Part shown: positions 25,218-35,600 of the stretch, one piece after another
How the letters are laid out: each line of letters begins with the position of its first letter
How positions within the stretch are numbered: position 1 is the first letter of the stretch
From: Halanaerobium salsuginis
Lineage (GTDB): Bacteria; Bacillota; Halanaerobiia; Halanaerobiales; Halanaerobiaceae
Assembly (NCBI RefSeq): GCF_900114545.1
Contig: NZ_FOTI01000002.1
Coordinates: 62,001 to 126,000 of the forward strand
Reading direction: 5' to 3'
Length of the DNA stretch: 64,000 bases
Translations under genes and position numbers: made by a program
The notes under the pieces: model-generated
Seen by the model: only the letters and a program-made list of their open reading frames with translations
What the model was told of the DNA's origin: nothing
Databases searched by the model: none

Positions 25218-26115
25218 GAACATCTTTTTTCATCTGTTGACTCAACTCAGTTACGTTATTAAAAGTTTTTTCTCCTCTAATATAAGCAAAAAAATCTACA
25301 CAGAGACGTTCTCCGTAAAGATCACCTTCAAAATCAAGCAAATAAATTTCAAAAGAAATTTCTTTATTTTTAAAAGTAGGATTATAGCCTAAATTAGCAG
25401 CACCAAGATATTGTTGGTCTTCATGATAAACTTTAACTGCATATACCCCCCGGGGAGGAAGTGTATAATTTGTTTCGGTTTTCAAATTAGCTGTCGGGAA
25501 ACCAAGTTTACGTCCCCGCTTTTTACCATGAATGACCTGACCACAAATTTGATAAGGTCTCCCCAGCAATTTACTGGCTGATTCTAATTTGCCTTTTTTT
25601 AATAATCTTCTAATTCTGGTACTAGAAATTCTTTCATCACTGGATTGCAGCTGAGCTAATATTTCAGTTTCAAAACCATTTAATTCAGCTAATTGCTGTA
25701 GAATTTCTACATTACCTTCATTTTTACTACCAAAACGAAAATCATCTCCTACAATAACTTTTTTAACTTTTAACTTTTTCACTAATATTTTTTCAACAAA
25801 TATTTCCGATTTTAAGCCAGCAAACTCAGGCGTAAACTGCTGTTCAAAATAGTAATCAACTCCCATTTTAGCCAGCAGATCAATTTTTTGCTGACGAGAA
25901 ATAACAGCCGGCGGCGGTGTTTTACCAGGTATAACCTGCTGAGGATGAGGATAAAAGGAAAGCACTCCAGCAGGACAACCGGCTTTTTCTGCTTTTTTTA
26001 CTGCCTTTTTAATTATTAGCTGATGACCTTGATGAAGACCATCAAAGGCTCCTATAGCTAAAAATGTATTATAATCTTGATAACTATTATAATCTTTACT
26101 ACTAATTACCTGCAT
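25192..26115 (-). CDS. ribF: Bifunctional riboflavin kinase / FMN adenylyltransferase
   Basis: It makes FMN from riboflavin and then FAD. The N-terminal nucleotidyltransferase domain shows GAFDGLHQGHQLII and the ISSTRIRRLLKKGK loop. The C-terminal flavokinase domain shows GRKLGFPTANL (residues about 205-215) and GVYAVKV. Its 307 residues are typical. The start is ATG 26115 with GGAGG upstream, 17 nt after truB. The order truB-ribF-rpsO is the usual Firmicutes order. Confidence 0.96.
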   Translation of the reverse strand: MQVISSKDYNSYQDYNTFLAIGAFDGLHQGHQLIIKKAVKKAEKAGCPAGVLSFYPHPQQVIPGKTPPPAVISRQQKIDLLAKMGVDYYFEQQFTPEFAGLKSEIFVEKILVKKLKVKKVIVGDDFRFGSKNEGNVEILQQLAELNGFETEILAQLQSSDERISSTRIRRLLKKGKLESASKLLGRPYQICGQVIHGKKRGRKLGFPTANLKTETNYTLPPRGVYAVKVYHEDQQYLGAANLGYNPTFKNKEISFEIYLLDFEGDLYGERLCVDFFAYIRGEKTFNNVTELSQQMKKDVLYTRKVLC

Positions 26116-26132
26116 TTTGATTTCCTCCAGAA

Positions 26133-27026
26133 CTAAATGAATACTTTTAACGGCTGATAAATTTCGTAATCATCTTTTATTTGATACTGTCCAATTGCCA
26201 GAAAATTGCCTGTTTCTGAGAAAAGTAAAAAATAACTATTCAACTGCAAATCAATTTTGGTTTCAATAAAGTTACTGGCAATAAGATAATTTCCATTTGC
26301 TGCTCTATCATAACATTCATTACTTAAAGTTAAACTAGGCAGCGTAAGTGGTGCCTGAGGAGGGAGCAAAATATCACTGCCCTTTTCTTCAATTTCTTCA
26401 ATTGTAACAGAATTACTTATTGTAAATGGACCAGATCTTGTTCGCAGCAAAAAAGTCATTACTCCTGCACTCCCGAGCCTATCTGCAATATCTCTGACTA
26501 AAGATCTAAGATAGGTTCCTCTAGAAACTGCTGCTCGAAATCGGATCAAAGGCAGGTCCACTTTTATAATCTCAAGTTGGTAAATTTCAACTTCCCGGGC
26601 TGGCCTTTCAACCTCTATTCCCTGTCTAGCCAGTTGATAAAGTCTTTTTCCTTCATGATGAATTGCCGAATACATTGGTGGAATCTGCATTTGTTTGCCT
26701 TTAAAACCTGTTATTACTTCAATTACATCAGCTGGCGTTAAATCAGTCCAATTTTTATCACTGGCAACAACTTCGCCTTCAAGATCAATTGTATCAGTAG
26801 CCAGCCCCAGCTTCATTTCACAAATATATTCTTTCTGATCATCTACCAGATAAGGAATTATTTTAGTAGCTTTGCCTAGACAGACCCCTAACACTCCTGC
26901 TGCAGCTGGATCAAGAGTTCCTGTATGACCAACTTTCTTTTCTTCCAACAGCCAGCGCAGTTTTTTTATTATAGCAAAAGAAGAAATACCTGGTGGTTTT
27001 AATAAATTAGCTACCCCGCTAAACAT
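26133..27026 (-). CDS. truB: tRNA pseudouridine-55 synthase
   Basis: It isomerises U55 in the T-loop of tRNAs. Of 297 residues, the N-terminal LLKPPGISSFAIIKKLRWL and the catalytic region KVGHTGTLDPAAAGVLGVCLGKATK (Asp in TLDP) are clear. YICEMKLGLATDTIDLEGE and RVSRGTYLRSLVRDI-like stretches follow, with the motif VSRGTYLRSL visible. The start ATG 27026 overlaps the nrnA stop by 8 nt (ATGTTTAG). The C-terminal part is short and poorly conserved, as usual. Confidence 0.95.
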   Translation of the reverse strand: MFSGVANLLKPPGISSFAIIKKLRWLLEEKKVGHTGTLDPAAAGVLGVCLGKATKIIPYLVDDQKEYICEMKLGLATDTIDLEGEVVASDKNWTDLTPADVIEVITGFKGKQMQIPPMYSAIHHEGKRLYQLARQGIEVERPAREVEIYQLEIIKVDLPLIRFRAAVSRGTYLRSLVRDIADRLGSAGVMTFLLRTRSGPFTISNSVTIEEIEEKGSDILLPPQAPLTLPSLTLSNECYDRAANGNYLIASNFIETKIDLQLNSYFLLFSETGNFLAIGQYQIKDDYEIYQPLKVFI

Positions 27027-27993
27027 GTTTTAGAGCTTCCTTAACAACTGACTCTATTGTTGTATTTAATTCCTGTTGAACTGTAGCTCCAGCTGCTCTA
27101 GGATGGCCGCCTCCCCCAAATTGAGCAGCAATCTTATTAACAGCAACATAAAAATTAGAACGAAAACTTATTTTTATTTGATGACTTTCTTCTTCAGTAA
27201 ATAAAATCCCGACTTCTACCCCTTCAATATCCCGCGCCAGGCCAACTAAGCCTTCTGTATAATCAGTTCCTGCTTCATGAATCATTTCTCTGCTTACATA
27301 AAGCCAGGCTACTTTTTTATTTTCGCTTCTTTTTAAAGTTGCTAATGCTTTAGACTTTAATAGCAAAGCCGGGTAACTAATTGATCCAAAGATTGCTTTA
27401 TTAATTCGATAAATACTAACTCCGCTTTCCATTAATTTAGCTAAAATACGCATTACCTGTGGGGTAGTATTTTCATAACGAAGTGCACCTGTATCAGTAA
27501 TAATCGCAGTTGCAATTGATCTGGCAATATTCTGAGGTAATGTACTTATTAATTTTTCTGCAATTAAATAGATAATTTCTCCAACTGCCGCTCGTTTTGA
27601 ATCAACAAAATTATATTTAGCAAATAAAGAATTATCTTCATGATGATCAATATTTATTACATATTGGGCAGCATTAAATAATTCTTCTGGTAAGTCAACT
27701 CTATCTCGACTGCCGCAGTCAAGTACAAGCAAAATATAGTCCTGATTTTTCAGCTCTACTGCTAAAGATTCAGTTTCAGTAAAAAAACAACTCTCATTAA
27801 TTTCTAAAAAAGCAAAAGGAGCCAGGGACTCTTTATTTAGATAAGCCCTGGCTGTTTTATTTTTTTTATTTAAAATTCTTGTTAAAGCAGTTACTGAACC
27901 TATACAATCACCATCAGCTCCAACATGACCCGCAATTAAAAAATTATCCTCTTTTTCTAAAAGCTCAATAATTTCATTAAGTTTATTCTGCAT
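27019..27993 (-). CDS. nrnA: DHH/DHHA1 phosphoesterase, NrnA-like
   Basis: This oligoribonuclease / pAp phosphatase of the DHH family has 324 residues. The metal-binding motifs are GHVGADGDCIGSV (residues about 20-32), VLDCGSRDR, NIDHHEDNS (the DHH motif) and ATAIITDTGALRYENT. The C-terminal DHHA1 domain ends in FGGGGHPRAAGATV. NrnA degrades nano-RNAs and dephosphorylates pAp; some relatives cleave c-di-AMP-derived pApA. It overlaps rbfA by 11 nt and truB by 8 nt, the common infB-rbfA-nrnA-truB arrangement. Confidence 0.93.
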   Translation of the reverse strand: MQNKLNEIIELLEKEDNFLIAGHVGADGDCIGSVTALTRILNKKNKTARAYLNKESLAPFAFLEINESCFFTETESLAVELKNQDYILLVLDCGSRDRVDLPEELFNAAQYVINIDHHEDNSLFAKYNFVDSKRAAVGEIIYLIAEKLISTLPQNIARSIATAIITDTGALRYENTTPQVMRILAKLMESGVSIYRINKAIFGSISYPALLLKSKALATLKRSENKKVAWLYVSREMIHEAGTDYTEGLVGLARDIEGVEVGILFTEEESHQIKISFRSNFYVAVNKIAAQFGGGGHPRAAGATVQQELNTTIESVVKEALKHV

Positions 27994-28360
27994 CAGAGTC
28001 AGACTCCTTTATCTCTCCTGATTCTTTAAGCTCATTGATAATTTTAGAAATATGAATTCCATTTTCAATTGAATCATCATAGCGGAATATTATTTCAGGT
28101 GTATGATGAATTTTAACTCTTTCACCAACCAACTTTCGGATAAAACCTTTTGCCTGTTCAAGTCCCTGCATGGTTTCAGCTCTCTCTTTTTCACTACCAT
28201 AAACACTAATAAAAGCTTTAGCATGTCTTAAATCTCCACTTACTACAACATCAGTTACTGAAACAAAGCCAATTCTTGGATCTTTCATTTCCCTAAGAAT
28301 AATCTGACTTATTTCTTCTTTTAATAATTCTCCTACTCGAACAGCTCTTTTTTTTGACAT
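27983..28360 (-). CDS. rbfA: Ribosome-binding factor A
   Basis: This 30S maturation factor binds near the 5' end of 16S rRNA. The 125-residue protein has the KH-like fold with RVGELLKEEISQIILREMKDPRIGFVSVTDV spread over its N-terminal half, and a charged acidic tail. ATG 28360 is chosen because GAGGTG lies 7 nt upstream; a GTG two codons earlier lacks such a site. It follows infB by 15 nt. Confidence 0.94.
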   Translation of the reverse strand: MSKKRAVRVGELLKEEISQIILREMKDPRIGFVSVTDVVVSGDLRHAKAFISVYGSEKERAETMQGLEQAKGFIRKLVGERVKIHHTPEIIFRYDDSIENGIHISKIINELKESGEIKESDSDAE

Positions 28361-28375
28361 TTTCACTCACCTCTA

Positions 28376-30409
28376 CTATAAGGATCTCTTAATTTCCCTA
28401 TAAGTGTAGAATTCTATAATATCTCCCTCTTTAATATCATTATAGTTTTCAATTCCAATTCCACATTCATATCCGGATTGAACTTCTTTAACATCATTTT
28501 CGAATCTTTTGAGAGAAGAAATTTTACCCTCATGAATTACAACACCATCTCTAAGCAATCTTGCTTCATAATTTCTATTAACATGACCATCATTAATATA
28601 AGCACCTGCAATTATACCGACATCTGGCACTTTAAATGTAGCTCTAACTTCTGCTCGCCCAGTAACTTCTTCTTTTAACTCGGGATCAAGCAGACCAGCC
28701 ATAGCATCTTTTATGTCTTCCAGCGCTTTATAAATAACTCGATAGGTTCTAATGTCTACTTTTTCCTTTTCAGCTACTTTTAAAGCATTATTATCTGGTC
28801 GAACACTAAAACCAATAATTATTGCATTAGAAGCACTAGCCAGATTAACATCAGTCTCATTAACTGCTCCTACTCCAGTATGAATAACATTAACTGTTAC
28901 TTCATCTGTACCTAAGCGGATCAGAGATGCTTTTAAAGCTTCAATAGACCCCTGAACATCAGCTTTAATAATAATATTAAGCTCTTTTACTTCACCTTCT
29001 TGAATCTGCTTATAAAGGTCTTCTAAAGAAACTTTAGCATCTTGCTGTAATTCAGCCTGTCTTTTCTTGGCCTGTCTCTCAGCAGCTATATCACGAGCTT
29101 GTTTTTCATCTTCAAGCACTTGAACAAAATTACCTGCGTCTGGTACATCATTAAAACCTAAGACTTCGACGGCTGCAGCTGGTCCAGCTAAATTAACATT
29201 CTCACCATATTCATTAAACATTGCTCTAACTCGACCACAAGTTGTGCCAGCCAGTAAAGTATCACCTACTTTAAGAGTCCCATTCTTAATTAAAATTGTT
29301 GCAACAGGTCCTCTACCTTTATCAAGTTCTGCTTCAATTACAATTCCTTCGGCCAATCTATCTGGATTTGCTTTTAATTCTTCCATTTCAGCTACTAGAA
29401 TAACCATTTCTAAAAGCTCATCAATATTTTGTTCCTGTAAAGCAGAAACTGGCACACAAATGGTATCACCACCCCAGTCTTCTGGTACTAAGCCATACTC
29501 AGTTAACTCCTGTTTAACTCTTTCTGGCTGAGCATTTGCTTTATCAATTTTATTAATAGCAACTATAATTGGTATCCCGGCAGCTTTAGCATGATTAATA
29601 GCTTCTTCTGTCTGAGGCATAATTCCATCATCTGCAGCTACTACTAAAATAGCAATATCAGTTATTTGTGCCCCTCTGGCCCGCATAGCAGTAAAAGCTT
29701 CATGACCTGGAGTATCAATAAAAGTTATTTTTTTATTATTTACTTCAGCCTGATAAGCTCCAATATGTTGAGTAATTCCACCAGCTTCACTGCCAGCTAC
29801 TCGACTCTGTCTAATTACATCAAGCAAAGTTGTTTTACCATGATCAACATGACCCATAACTGTTACAATTGGTGGTCTTAATTTTAAATCTTCTGCTTTA
29901 TCTGTAATTTCAGGCCCAACACGTTGTGACTCAGTCTGACTAACAGCAGACTTAAACTTAAGTTTAATTTCTGCTTCAGCAGCCAGTAATTCTAAAGTAT
30001 CTTGATCAAGGTTTTGATTAACATTTGCCATAACTCCCAAGTTCATCAAATCAACAATTAAACTATTCGGAGCTTTATCAATTTTTTCAGCAAATTCTTT
30101 AACTGTAATCGGAGTTTCAATTTCAATTATATCTTCTTTAGCTTCAACTTCTTCTGCAGCTTGAACAGAGTCATCTTGCTCTACAGCCTCAGGCTTAGCA
30201 TCCTCTACTGTTTGCTCTTGTTCAATAGTTTCTTCTGCTCCAGGTGATGTAGCACTATTATACATTTCCTTAACAAGCTCTGCTGTTTCATCGGTAATTG
30301 TACTCATATGACTGGAAACCTCAATATCCAGATCATTTAAAATATCTATTATTTCTTTACTATCCATATCCAGCTCATGTGCTAGATTATAAACTCTAAT
30401 TTTTCCCAT
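28376..30409 (-). CDS. infB: Translation initiation factor IF-2
   Basis: This GTPase brings initiator tRNA to the 30S subunit. The 677-residue protein starts at ATG 30409 (MGKIRVYNLAHELDMDSKE), with GGAGGTG 6 nt upstream. A TTG-initiated form 30 nt longer would contain this ribosome site inside the coding sequence and is rejected. The IF2 N-terminal helix domain occurs twice; an acidic Glu/Asp/Val-rich linker follows. The G domain shows VTVMGHVDHGKTTLLD (G1), FIDTPGHEAF (G3) and AINKIDKANA (G4). Domains II-IV complete the protein. The linker is acidic, consistent with other low-GC halophiles, but this is not diagnostic. Confidence 0.97.
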   Translation of the reverse strand: MGKIRVYNLAHELDMDSKEIIDILNDLDIEVSSHMSTITDETAELVKEMYNSATSPGAEETIEQEQTVEDAKPEAVEQDDSVQAAEEVEAKEDIIEIETPITVKEFAEKIDKAPNSLIVDLMNLGVMANVNQNLDQDTLELLAAEAEIKLKFKSAVSQTESQRVGPEITDKAEDLKLRPPIVTVMGHVDHGKTTLLDVIRQSRVAGSEAGGITQHIGAYQAEVNNKKITFIDTPGHEAFTAMRARGAQITDIAILVVAADDGIMPQTEEAINHAKAAGIPIIVAINKIDKANAQPERVKQELTEYGLVPEDWGGDTICVPVSALQEQNIDELLEMVILVAEMEELKANPDRLAEGIVIEAELDKGRGPVATILIKNGTLKVGDTLLAGTTCGRVRAMFNEYGENVNLAGPAAAVEVLGFNDVPDAGNFVQVLEDEKQARDIAAERQAKKRQAELQQDAKVSLEDLYKQIQEGEVKELNIIIKADVQGSIEALKASLIRLGTDEVTVNVIHTGVGAVNETDVNLASASNAIIIGFSVRPDNNALKVAEKEKVDIRTYRVIYKALEDIKDAMAGLLDPELKEEVTGRAEVRATFKVPDVGIIAGAYINDGHVNRNYEARLLRDGVVIHEGKISSLKRFENDVKEVQSGYECGIGIENYNDIKEGDIIEFYTYREIKRSL

Positions 30410-30439
30410 ACTTGCACCTCCAAAATATTCTACTGTCAA

Positions 30440-30700
30440 TTAACCATGGTTAATCTCCTCCGAAATTTTTTGATAAATTTCATCAGATATTTCTGCCCTT
30501 AAAGCTTTCTTTAAAGAATTATTTGCCACCGCTTTATCCAGACAATCCATATTCGGGCAAATATATGCTCCTCTTCCGGGAGTTCTACCACCTGGATCAA
30601 CCAGGATTTCGCTTTTATTATTAACAATTCTCAATAATTCAATCTTATCCCTTCTGGCACCACAACCCACACATTTACGAATAGGACTTCTGCTTTGCAA
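30440..30700 (-). CDS. rnpM: RNase P modulator RnpM (YlxR, DUF448)
   Basis: This 86-residue YlxR-family protein has the diagnostic IRKCVGCGARRDKIELLRI, DPGGRTPGRGAYICPN, and a C-terminal KKALRAEI helix. In Bacillus and Clostridioides the protein binds RNase P RNA and modulates its activity. The start is TTG 30700 with AAGGAGGA 8 nt upstream. It lies between nusA and infB. The L7Ae-like gene ylxQ, usually between ylxR and infB in Bacillus, is absent here: the stop is only 30 nt from the infB start. Confidence 0.93.
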   Translation of the reverse strand: MQSRSPIRKCVGCGARRDKIELLRIVNNKSEILVDPGGRTPGRGAYICPNMDCLDKAVANNSLKKALRAEISDEIYQKISEEINHG

Positions 30701-30781
30701 TCTTCATCCTCCTTAGAAATTAAATGTATTAAAAAACAAATTTTTAAGCTAAACTAAGCTTAAGCTGTTAATTAAAAATTA

Positions 30782-31936
30782 CTAATCATCAATTTCTGAC
30801 TTAGATTCAGTATCAATAGCTGCCTCTGTATCTTCTGCATCTTCAAATTCAGCTAACTTATTAGTCAAAGTTGCTGCTTCTGACCTGATTTCAGCTATAT
30901 TTTCAGGTATTTCAGATTCTTTTTTAATATCTACTTTCCAGCCGGTTAATTTAGCAGCCAGACGAGCATTTTGCCCTTCTTTACCAATCGCCAGAGAAAG
31001 TTGGAAATCCGGAACTACAACTTCAGCTATCTTTTCTGACTTATTAATATTAACACTAATAACCTCAGCCGGATTTAAAGCATTAGCTACAAAAACTTTG
31101 GGATCTTCATCCCACTTTACTATATCAATTTTTTCATTATTTAATTGATCAACTACCGCCTGAACTCTCATTCCTTTGGGTCCTACACATGCTCCAACCG
31201 GATCAACCTTACTGTCAGAACTTGCTACAGCCATTTTAGAACGCTGACCTGCTTCCCGGGCAATTGCTTTAATTTCTACCAATCCCTGAAAAATCTCTGG
31301 AACTTCTATTTCAAATAATCTCTTTAAAAGTCCGGGGTGAGTTCGAGAAACTAAAATTCTTGGCCCTTTATTGGTAGTACTAACTTCAACTACATATAGT
31401 TTAATTTTATTACCAATCTCATAGCGTTCTCCCGCTATTTGTTCTGACGGCGGTAAAAGAGCTTCGGTTTTACCCATATCAATTAAAATATTGTCATTAT
31501 GAAAGCGCTGAATAGTTGCTGTAATTAATTCATCTTCTTTTTCTTTGAATCTATCAAAAATCACATCTCGTTCAGCTTCTCTAATTCTCTGCATAACAAC
31601 CTGTTTAGCAGTTTGAGCTGCAATGCGGCCAAAATTAGCTGGAGTAACTTCTATTTCAACTATGTCTCCCAATTCAAACTTATTATCAATTTTTTGGGCT
31701 TCAGTTAAAGAAATTTCTGTATTTTCACTCTCAACTTCTGGTACGACTTCTTTCCGTGAGAACACTTTAACTTCTCCTGCAGCTGCTGTGATTTCTACCC
31801 TGACATTGTCTTTAGAGCCAAAGTCTTTTTTGTAAGCAGAAACCAGGGCAGTTTCGATTGCTTCCAGAAGTACATCTTTAGCTATACCTTTATCTTTTTC
31901 GATATCATCCAGGGCCTGAATGAACTCTAGATTCAT
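30782..31936 (-). CDS. nusA: Transcription termination/antitermination factor NusA
   Basis: NusA binds RNA polymerase and promotes pausing and termination. Its 384 residues have an N-terminal domain (FIQALDDIEKDKGIAKDVLL), an S1 domain (about residues 135-200, ATIQRFHNDNILIDMGKTEA), KH1 (VDPVGACVGPKGMRVQAVV) and KH2 (LAIGKEGQNARLAAKLTG), then an acidic tail. The start is ATG 31936 behind GGAGGGGG. It is in the standard rimP-nusA-rnpM-infB operon. Confidence 0.97.
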   Translation of the reverse strand: MNLEFIQALDDIEKDKGIAKDVLLEAIETALVSAYKKDFGSKDNVRVEITAAAGEVKVFSRKEVVPEVESENTEISLTEAQKIDNKFELGDIVEIEVTPANFGRIAAQTAKQVVMQRIREAERDVIFDRFKEKEDELITATIQRFHNDNILIDMGKTEALLPPSEQIAGERYEIGNKIKLYVVEVSTTNKGPRILVSRTHPGLLKRLFEIEVPEIFQGLVEIKAIAREAGQRSKMAVASSDSKVDPVGACVGPKGMRVQAVVDQLNNEKIDIVKWDEDPKVFVANALNPAEVISVNINKSEKIAEVVVPDFQLSLAIGKEGQNARLAAKLTGWKVDIKKESEIPENIAEIRSEAATLTNKLAEFEDAEDTEAAIDTESKSEIDD

Positions 31937-31955
31937 ATTAATCCCCCTCCATTAA

Positions 31956-32417
31956 TTAAATTTCAAATGTCAAATTTGCTCTGGCAATTAAATCTTTTTT
32001 AATTTTTACTGTTTTATCTGTTTTTAGTTTAAGTAAAATTTCATTGTTTTGATAAGCTTCCAAAATACCAACAAACTCTTTTTCTCCCTTTATCTTAGCA
32101 TAGGTAGTTACAGCTATTAATTCTCCCTGAAAGCGTTCAAAATCAGCTTCTGTTTTAAGTGGCCTTTCCAGACCTGGCGAAGAAACTTCAAGTATATAAC
32201 TTTTATCAATTGGATCTTCTTCATCAAGAACTGCGCTTAAAGCTCGACTAACTTTTTCACACTCTTCAATAGTTAGATCACCAGCTTGATTTTCAAGAAA
32301 GATACGTAAAATCCAATCACTACCTTCTTTAATAAACTCAACATCAATTAAATTTAAATCTTCAGTGTGGGCGATTGGTAACACATAATCAGTCACTATT
32401 TCAGCAACTCTCCCCAA
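31956..32417 (-). CDS. rimP: Ribosome maturation factor RimP
   Basis: This 30S assembly factor is 153 residues from TTG 32417, which follows GAGGGGTG by 7 nt. A GTG 9 nt further upstream lies within the ribosome site. Characteristic stretches are DLNLIDVEFIKEGSDWILRI, LTIEECEKVSRALSAVLDEE, YILEVSSPGLERPLKTE and the C-terminal Sm-like domain. It heads the rimP-nusA-rnpM-infB-rbfA-nrnA-truB-ribF unit, after the polC terminator. Confidence 0.93.
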   Translation of the reverse strand: MGRVAEIVTDYVLPIAHTEDLNLIDVEFIKEGSDWILRIFLENQAGDLTIEECEKVSRALSAVLDEEDPIDKSYILEVSSPGLERPLKTEADFERFQGELIAVTTYAKIKGEKEFVGILEAYQNNEILLKLKTDKTVKIKKDLIARANLTFEI

Positions 32418-32468
32418 AAAAAACACCCCTCTTTCTTATACTATATTTTCCTAAATACTATAATAAAA

Positions 32469-32490
32469 GAGTGGGAAGACATCCCCACTC
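32469..32490 (-). terminator. Terminator after polC
   Basis: GAGTGGG pairs with CCCACTC (32490-32484 and 32475-32469), with an 8-nt loop, followed on the minus strand by TTTTATTATAG. It separates the ispG-polC transcript from the rimP-nusA operon, 114 nt past the polC stop. Confidence 0.85.
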
Positions 32491-32603
32491 CTTAAAATCA
32501 ACCTAACTATTTATCAAAACCGTTTCCTATATAATTCTATCACAGCTTATTTATAGTTGCAAGTTTTTGCTTTGAAAGCAGTTATAGTAATAACAGTGTG
32601 TAA

Positions 32604-35600
32604 TTAACCTCCAAAAAGAGAAAGCTGATTCCTTTCTGGCATACCAGCAAGAGAGCCATGTTCTCTAAGCACTTCAATCACTGTTGAAGTAAGCGAAGTT
32701 CGATTGGCAAGCTCTTCAATTGAAGTAAAATCAGATTTCTGTCTTTCTACAACAACACTTTCAGCAGCACTTTTTCCTAATCCCTGTAAACTAATTAAAG
32801 GAGGTAAAAGCTGATTATCATTTATTTTAACAAAACGAGTTGCTTTTGATTTATAAATATCCACTGCTAAAAATTCTATTCCTCTAAGCATAGCTTCAAG
32901 GACAATTCTCAATACTGTTAAAGTTCCACTTTCTTTAGCAGTTAAATCATTTCCTTTAGCTTCTAATTCTTTAATAGTAAACTTTACTTTTTCTAGGCCA
33001 TTACAGGCCAATTGAGCATCAAAATCATCTGCTTTTATGGAAAAATATGCTGTATAAAAAGCTGCTGGATAATGTACTTTAAAATAAGCTATCCGATAGG
33101 CCATCATAACATAAGCTGCAGCGTGTGCTTTGGGAAACATATATTTTATCTTTTTACAAGAATCAATATACCAACCAGGCACATTATTTTCTCGCATAGC
33201 TTTTTCTTCTTCATCAGATAAGCCTTTACCTTTTCTAACATGTTCCATAATCCAGAAAGCTGTTGATGGTTCCAATTTCTTTTGCAATAAATAATTCATA
33301 ATATCATCCCGAACAGAGATGACCTCGGCTAATTCGGCCTGTCCTTTGCGAATTATATCTTGAGCATTATTTAACCAGACATCAGTCCCATGAGAAAGTC
33401 CACTAATCCGGATCAATTCAGCAAAAGTGGTTGGTCTGGTATCCCGCAGCATTTGCTGAACAAAAGAAGTTCCAAATTCAGGAATACCGAGTGTTCCAAT
33501 ATCTGTTCCTAATACTTCAGGATCAACGCCCAGATTATCTGTATTAGCAAAAATACTCATTGTATCAGGATCATCAAGTGGAATATCAGCTGGTTTAACT
33601 CCTGTCATATCTTGTAAAATACGAATAGTTGTCGGATCATCATGCCCGAGTAAGTCCAATTTTAAAATTCGACCACTAATAGAGTGATAATCAAAATGAG
33701 TTGTCCGAATATCTGTTTCTTGATCATTAGCCGGATGCTGAATTGGACTAAAATCAAAAATATTATTTGCCTTTGGTACAATCATTAAACCACCCGGATG
33801 CTGGCCAGTTGTTCTTCGTACTCCTGTACAGCCATTTACCAGTCGATCAATTTCTGCCCGTTTAACTTCTTTGTTTTTTTCATCAAGATAATTTTTAACA
33901 AAACCAAAAGCTGTACGATCAGCTATAGTAGAAATTGTTCCCGCTTTATAAACATAATCTCGGCCAAAGAATTCTTCAGTATATTTATGAATTTTGCCTT
34001 GATATTCTCCAGAAAAATTAAGATCTATATCAGGTACTTTATCACCTTTAAAACCCATAAAGACTTCAAACGGAATATCAAAACCATCTTTAATATATTT
34101 ACTTCCACACTCTGGACAAACTTTATCGGGCAGATCAACTCCAGTTCCAGCTGAACCATCTTCAATAAATTCGTAATTAGAACACTCCGGACAGCGATAA
34201 TGAGGCGGCAGTGGATTAACTTCAGTTATCTCGGTCATTGTTGCGACAAAGGAAGATCCAACTGACCCCCGTGAACCAACTAGATAACCATCGTCAAGTG
34301 ATTTTTTTACCAACTTGTGGGCAATTAGATAAATTACAGCAAATCCATTTTCAATAATGGAGTTCAGCTCTTTTTCCAGACGATTTATAACAATTTCAGG
34401 CAGACTTTCTCCGTAAAATTGATGAGCTCTAGCATATGACATCTGTCTAATTTCTTCTTCAGCACCTTCAATTTCAGGAGTATATAGTCCATCTGGAATT
34501 GGTTTAATATTTTCAATTTCTGCTAAAATACGATTAGGATTTTTAACAACAACTTCTTCTGCAATCTCAGAACCAAAATAATCAAACTCAGCCAACATCT
34601 CAGCCGTAGTTCTAAAATAAATTGGTGGCTGCTGATCAGCATCATTAAAGCCTTGACCAGTCTGTAATATTTCGCGAAAAATACTATCTTTAGGATCAAG
34701 AAAATGGGCATCAGTAGTAGCAACAACAGGCTTATTTAACTCCTGGCCAAGCTGATATATTTTCTTATTTATTTCCTGAAGATCAGTTTTACTATTAACT
34801 TTATCTGGAATTAAAAATGCATTATTACCCAGAGGCTGCAATTCTAAATAGTCATAAAGGCGAGCAATCTTTTTAATCTCACTCTTAGGCCTATTATTAA
34901 CAAAAGCCTGATAAATCTGGCCAGCTTCACAAGCTGAACCAATGATTAAACCTTCTCTATGCTGTAAAAGCTTGCTTTTTAGAATACGAGGTTTTTTATA
35001 AAAATTTTCTAAATGGGATATAGAAACTAGTTTATATAAATTTTCTAAACCAGTCTTATTCTTGGCAATAATAATTGCATGAAAAGGGCGTAAATCTTTC
35101 CAGTCGATTTTGGAAATTAAGTGATTTATCTCCATTAAACTGCTGCACTGTTCATTTTCTGCCAGCTCCAGTAAATTAGTTAAGACCTCAGCAGTTGCTA
35201 CTGCATCATCAAGTGCCCGGTGATGATTTTCTAAATCAACTCCAAAATATTTAGCCAGTGTATTAAGTTTATGATTTCTACTATCTTTAACTAGGGCTCT
35301 GGCGAGACCAAGGGTATCAAGTACTGTATAATCAGATTTTTCAATTGCCAATTTTTGTAATGCAGAACGAATAAAACCATAATCAAAATCTGCGTTATGT
35401 GCTACCAAAACTCCTTGATCTGCAAAGTTAATGAAATCATTAATAACTTCTTTTAAACCTGGGGCCCCTGCAACCATACTTTGATTAATCCCGGTTATTT
35501 CTGTTATTTTAGCAGGAATTTTTACTCCTGGATCAATAAACGAATTAAACTCAGCAATTTTTTTCCCATTTTTTATTTTAACAGCTCCAATTTCAATTAT

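Noticed and set aside
29244-29531. Open frame on the plus strand inside infB, and similar ones inside nusA, pnp, polC and tonB
   Set aside because: They are antisense to clear, conserved coding sequence and show no recognisable protein or good ribosome site. They are frame shadows of codon bias.
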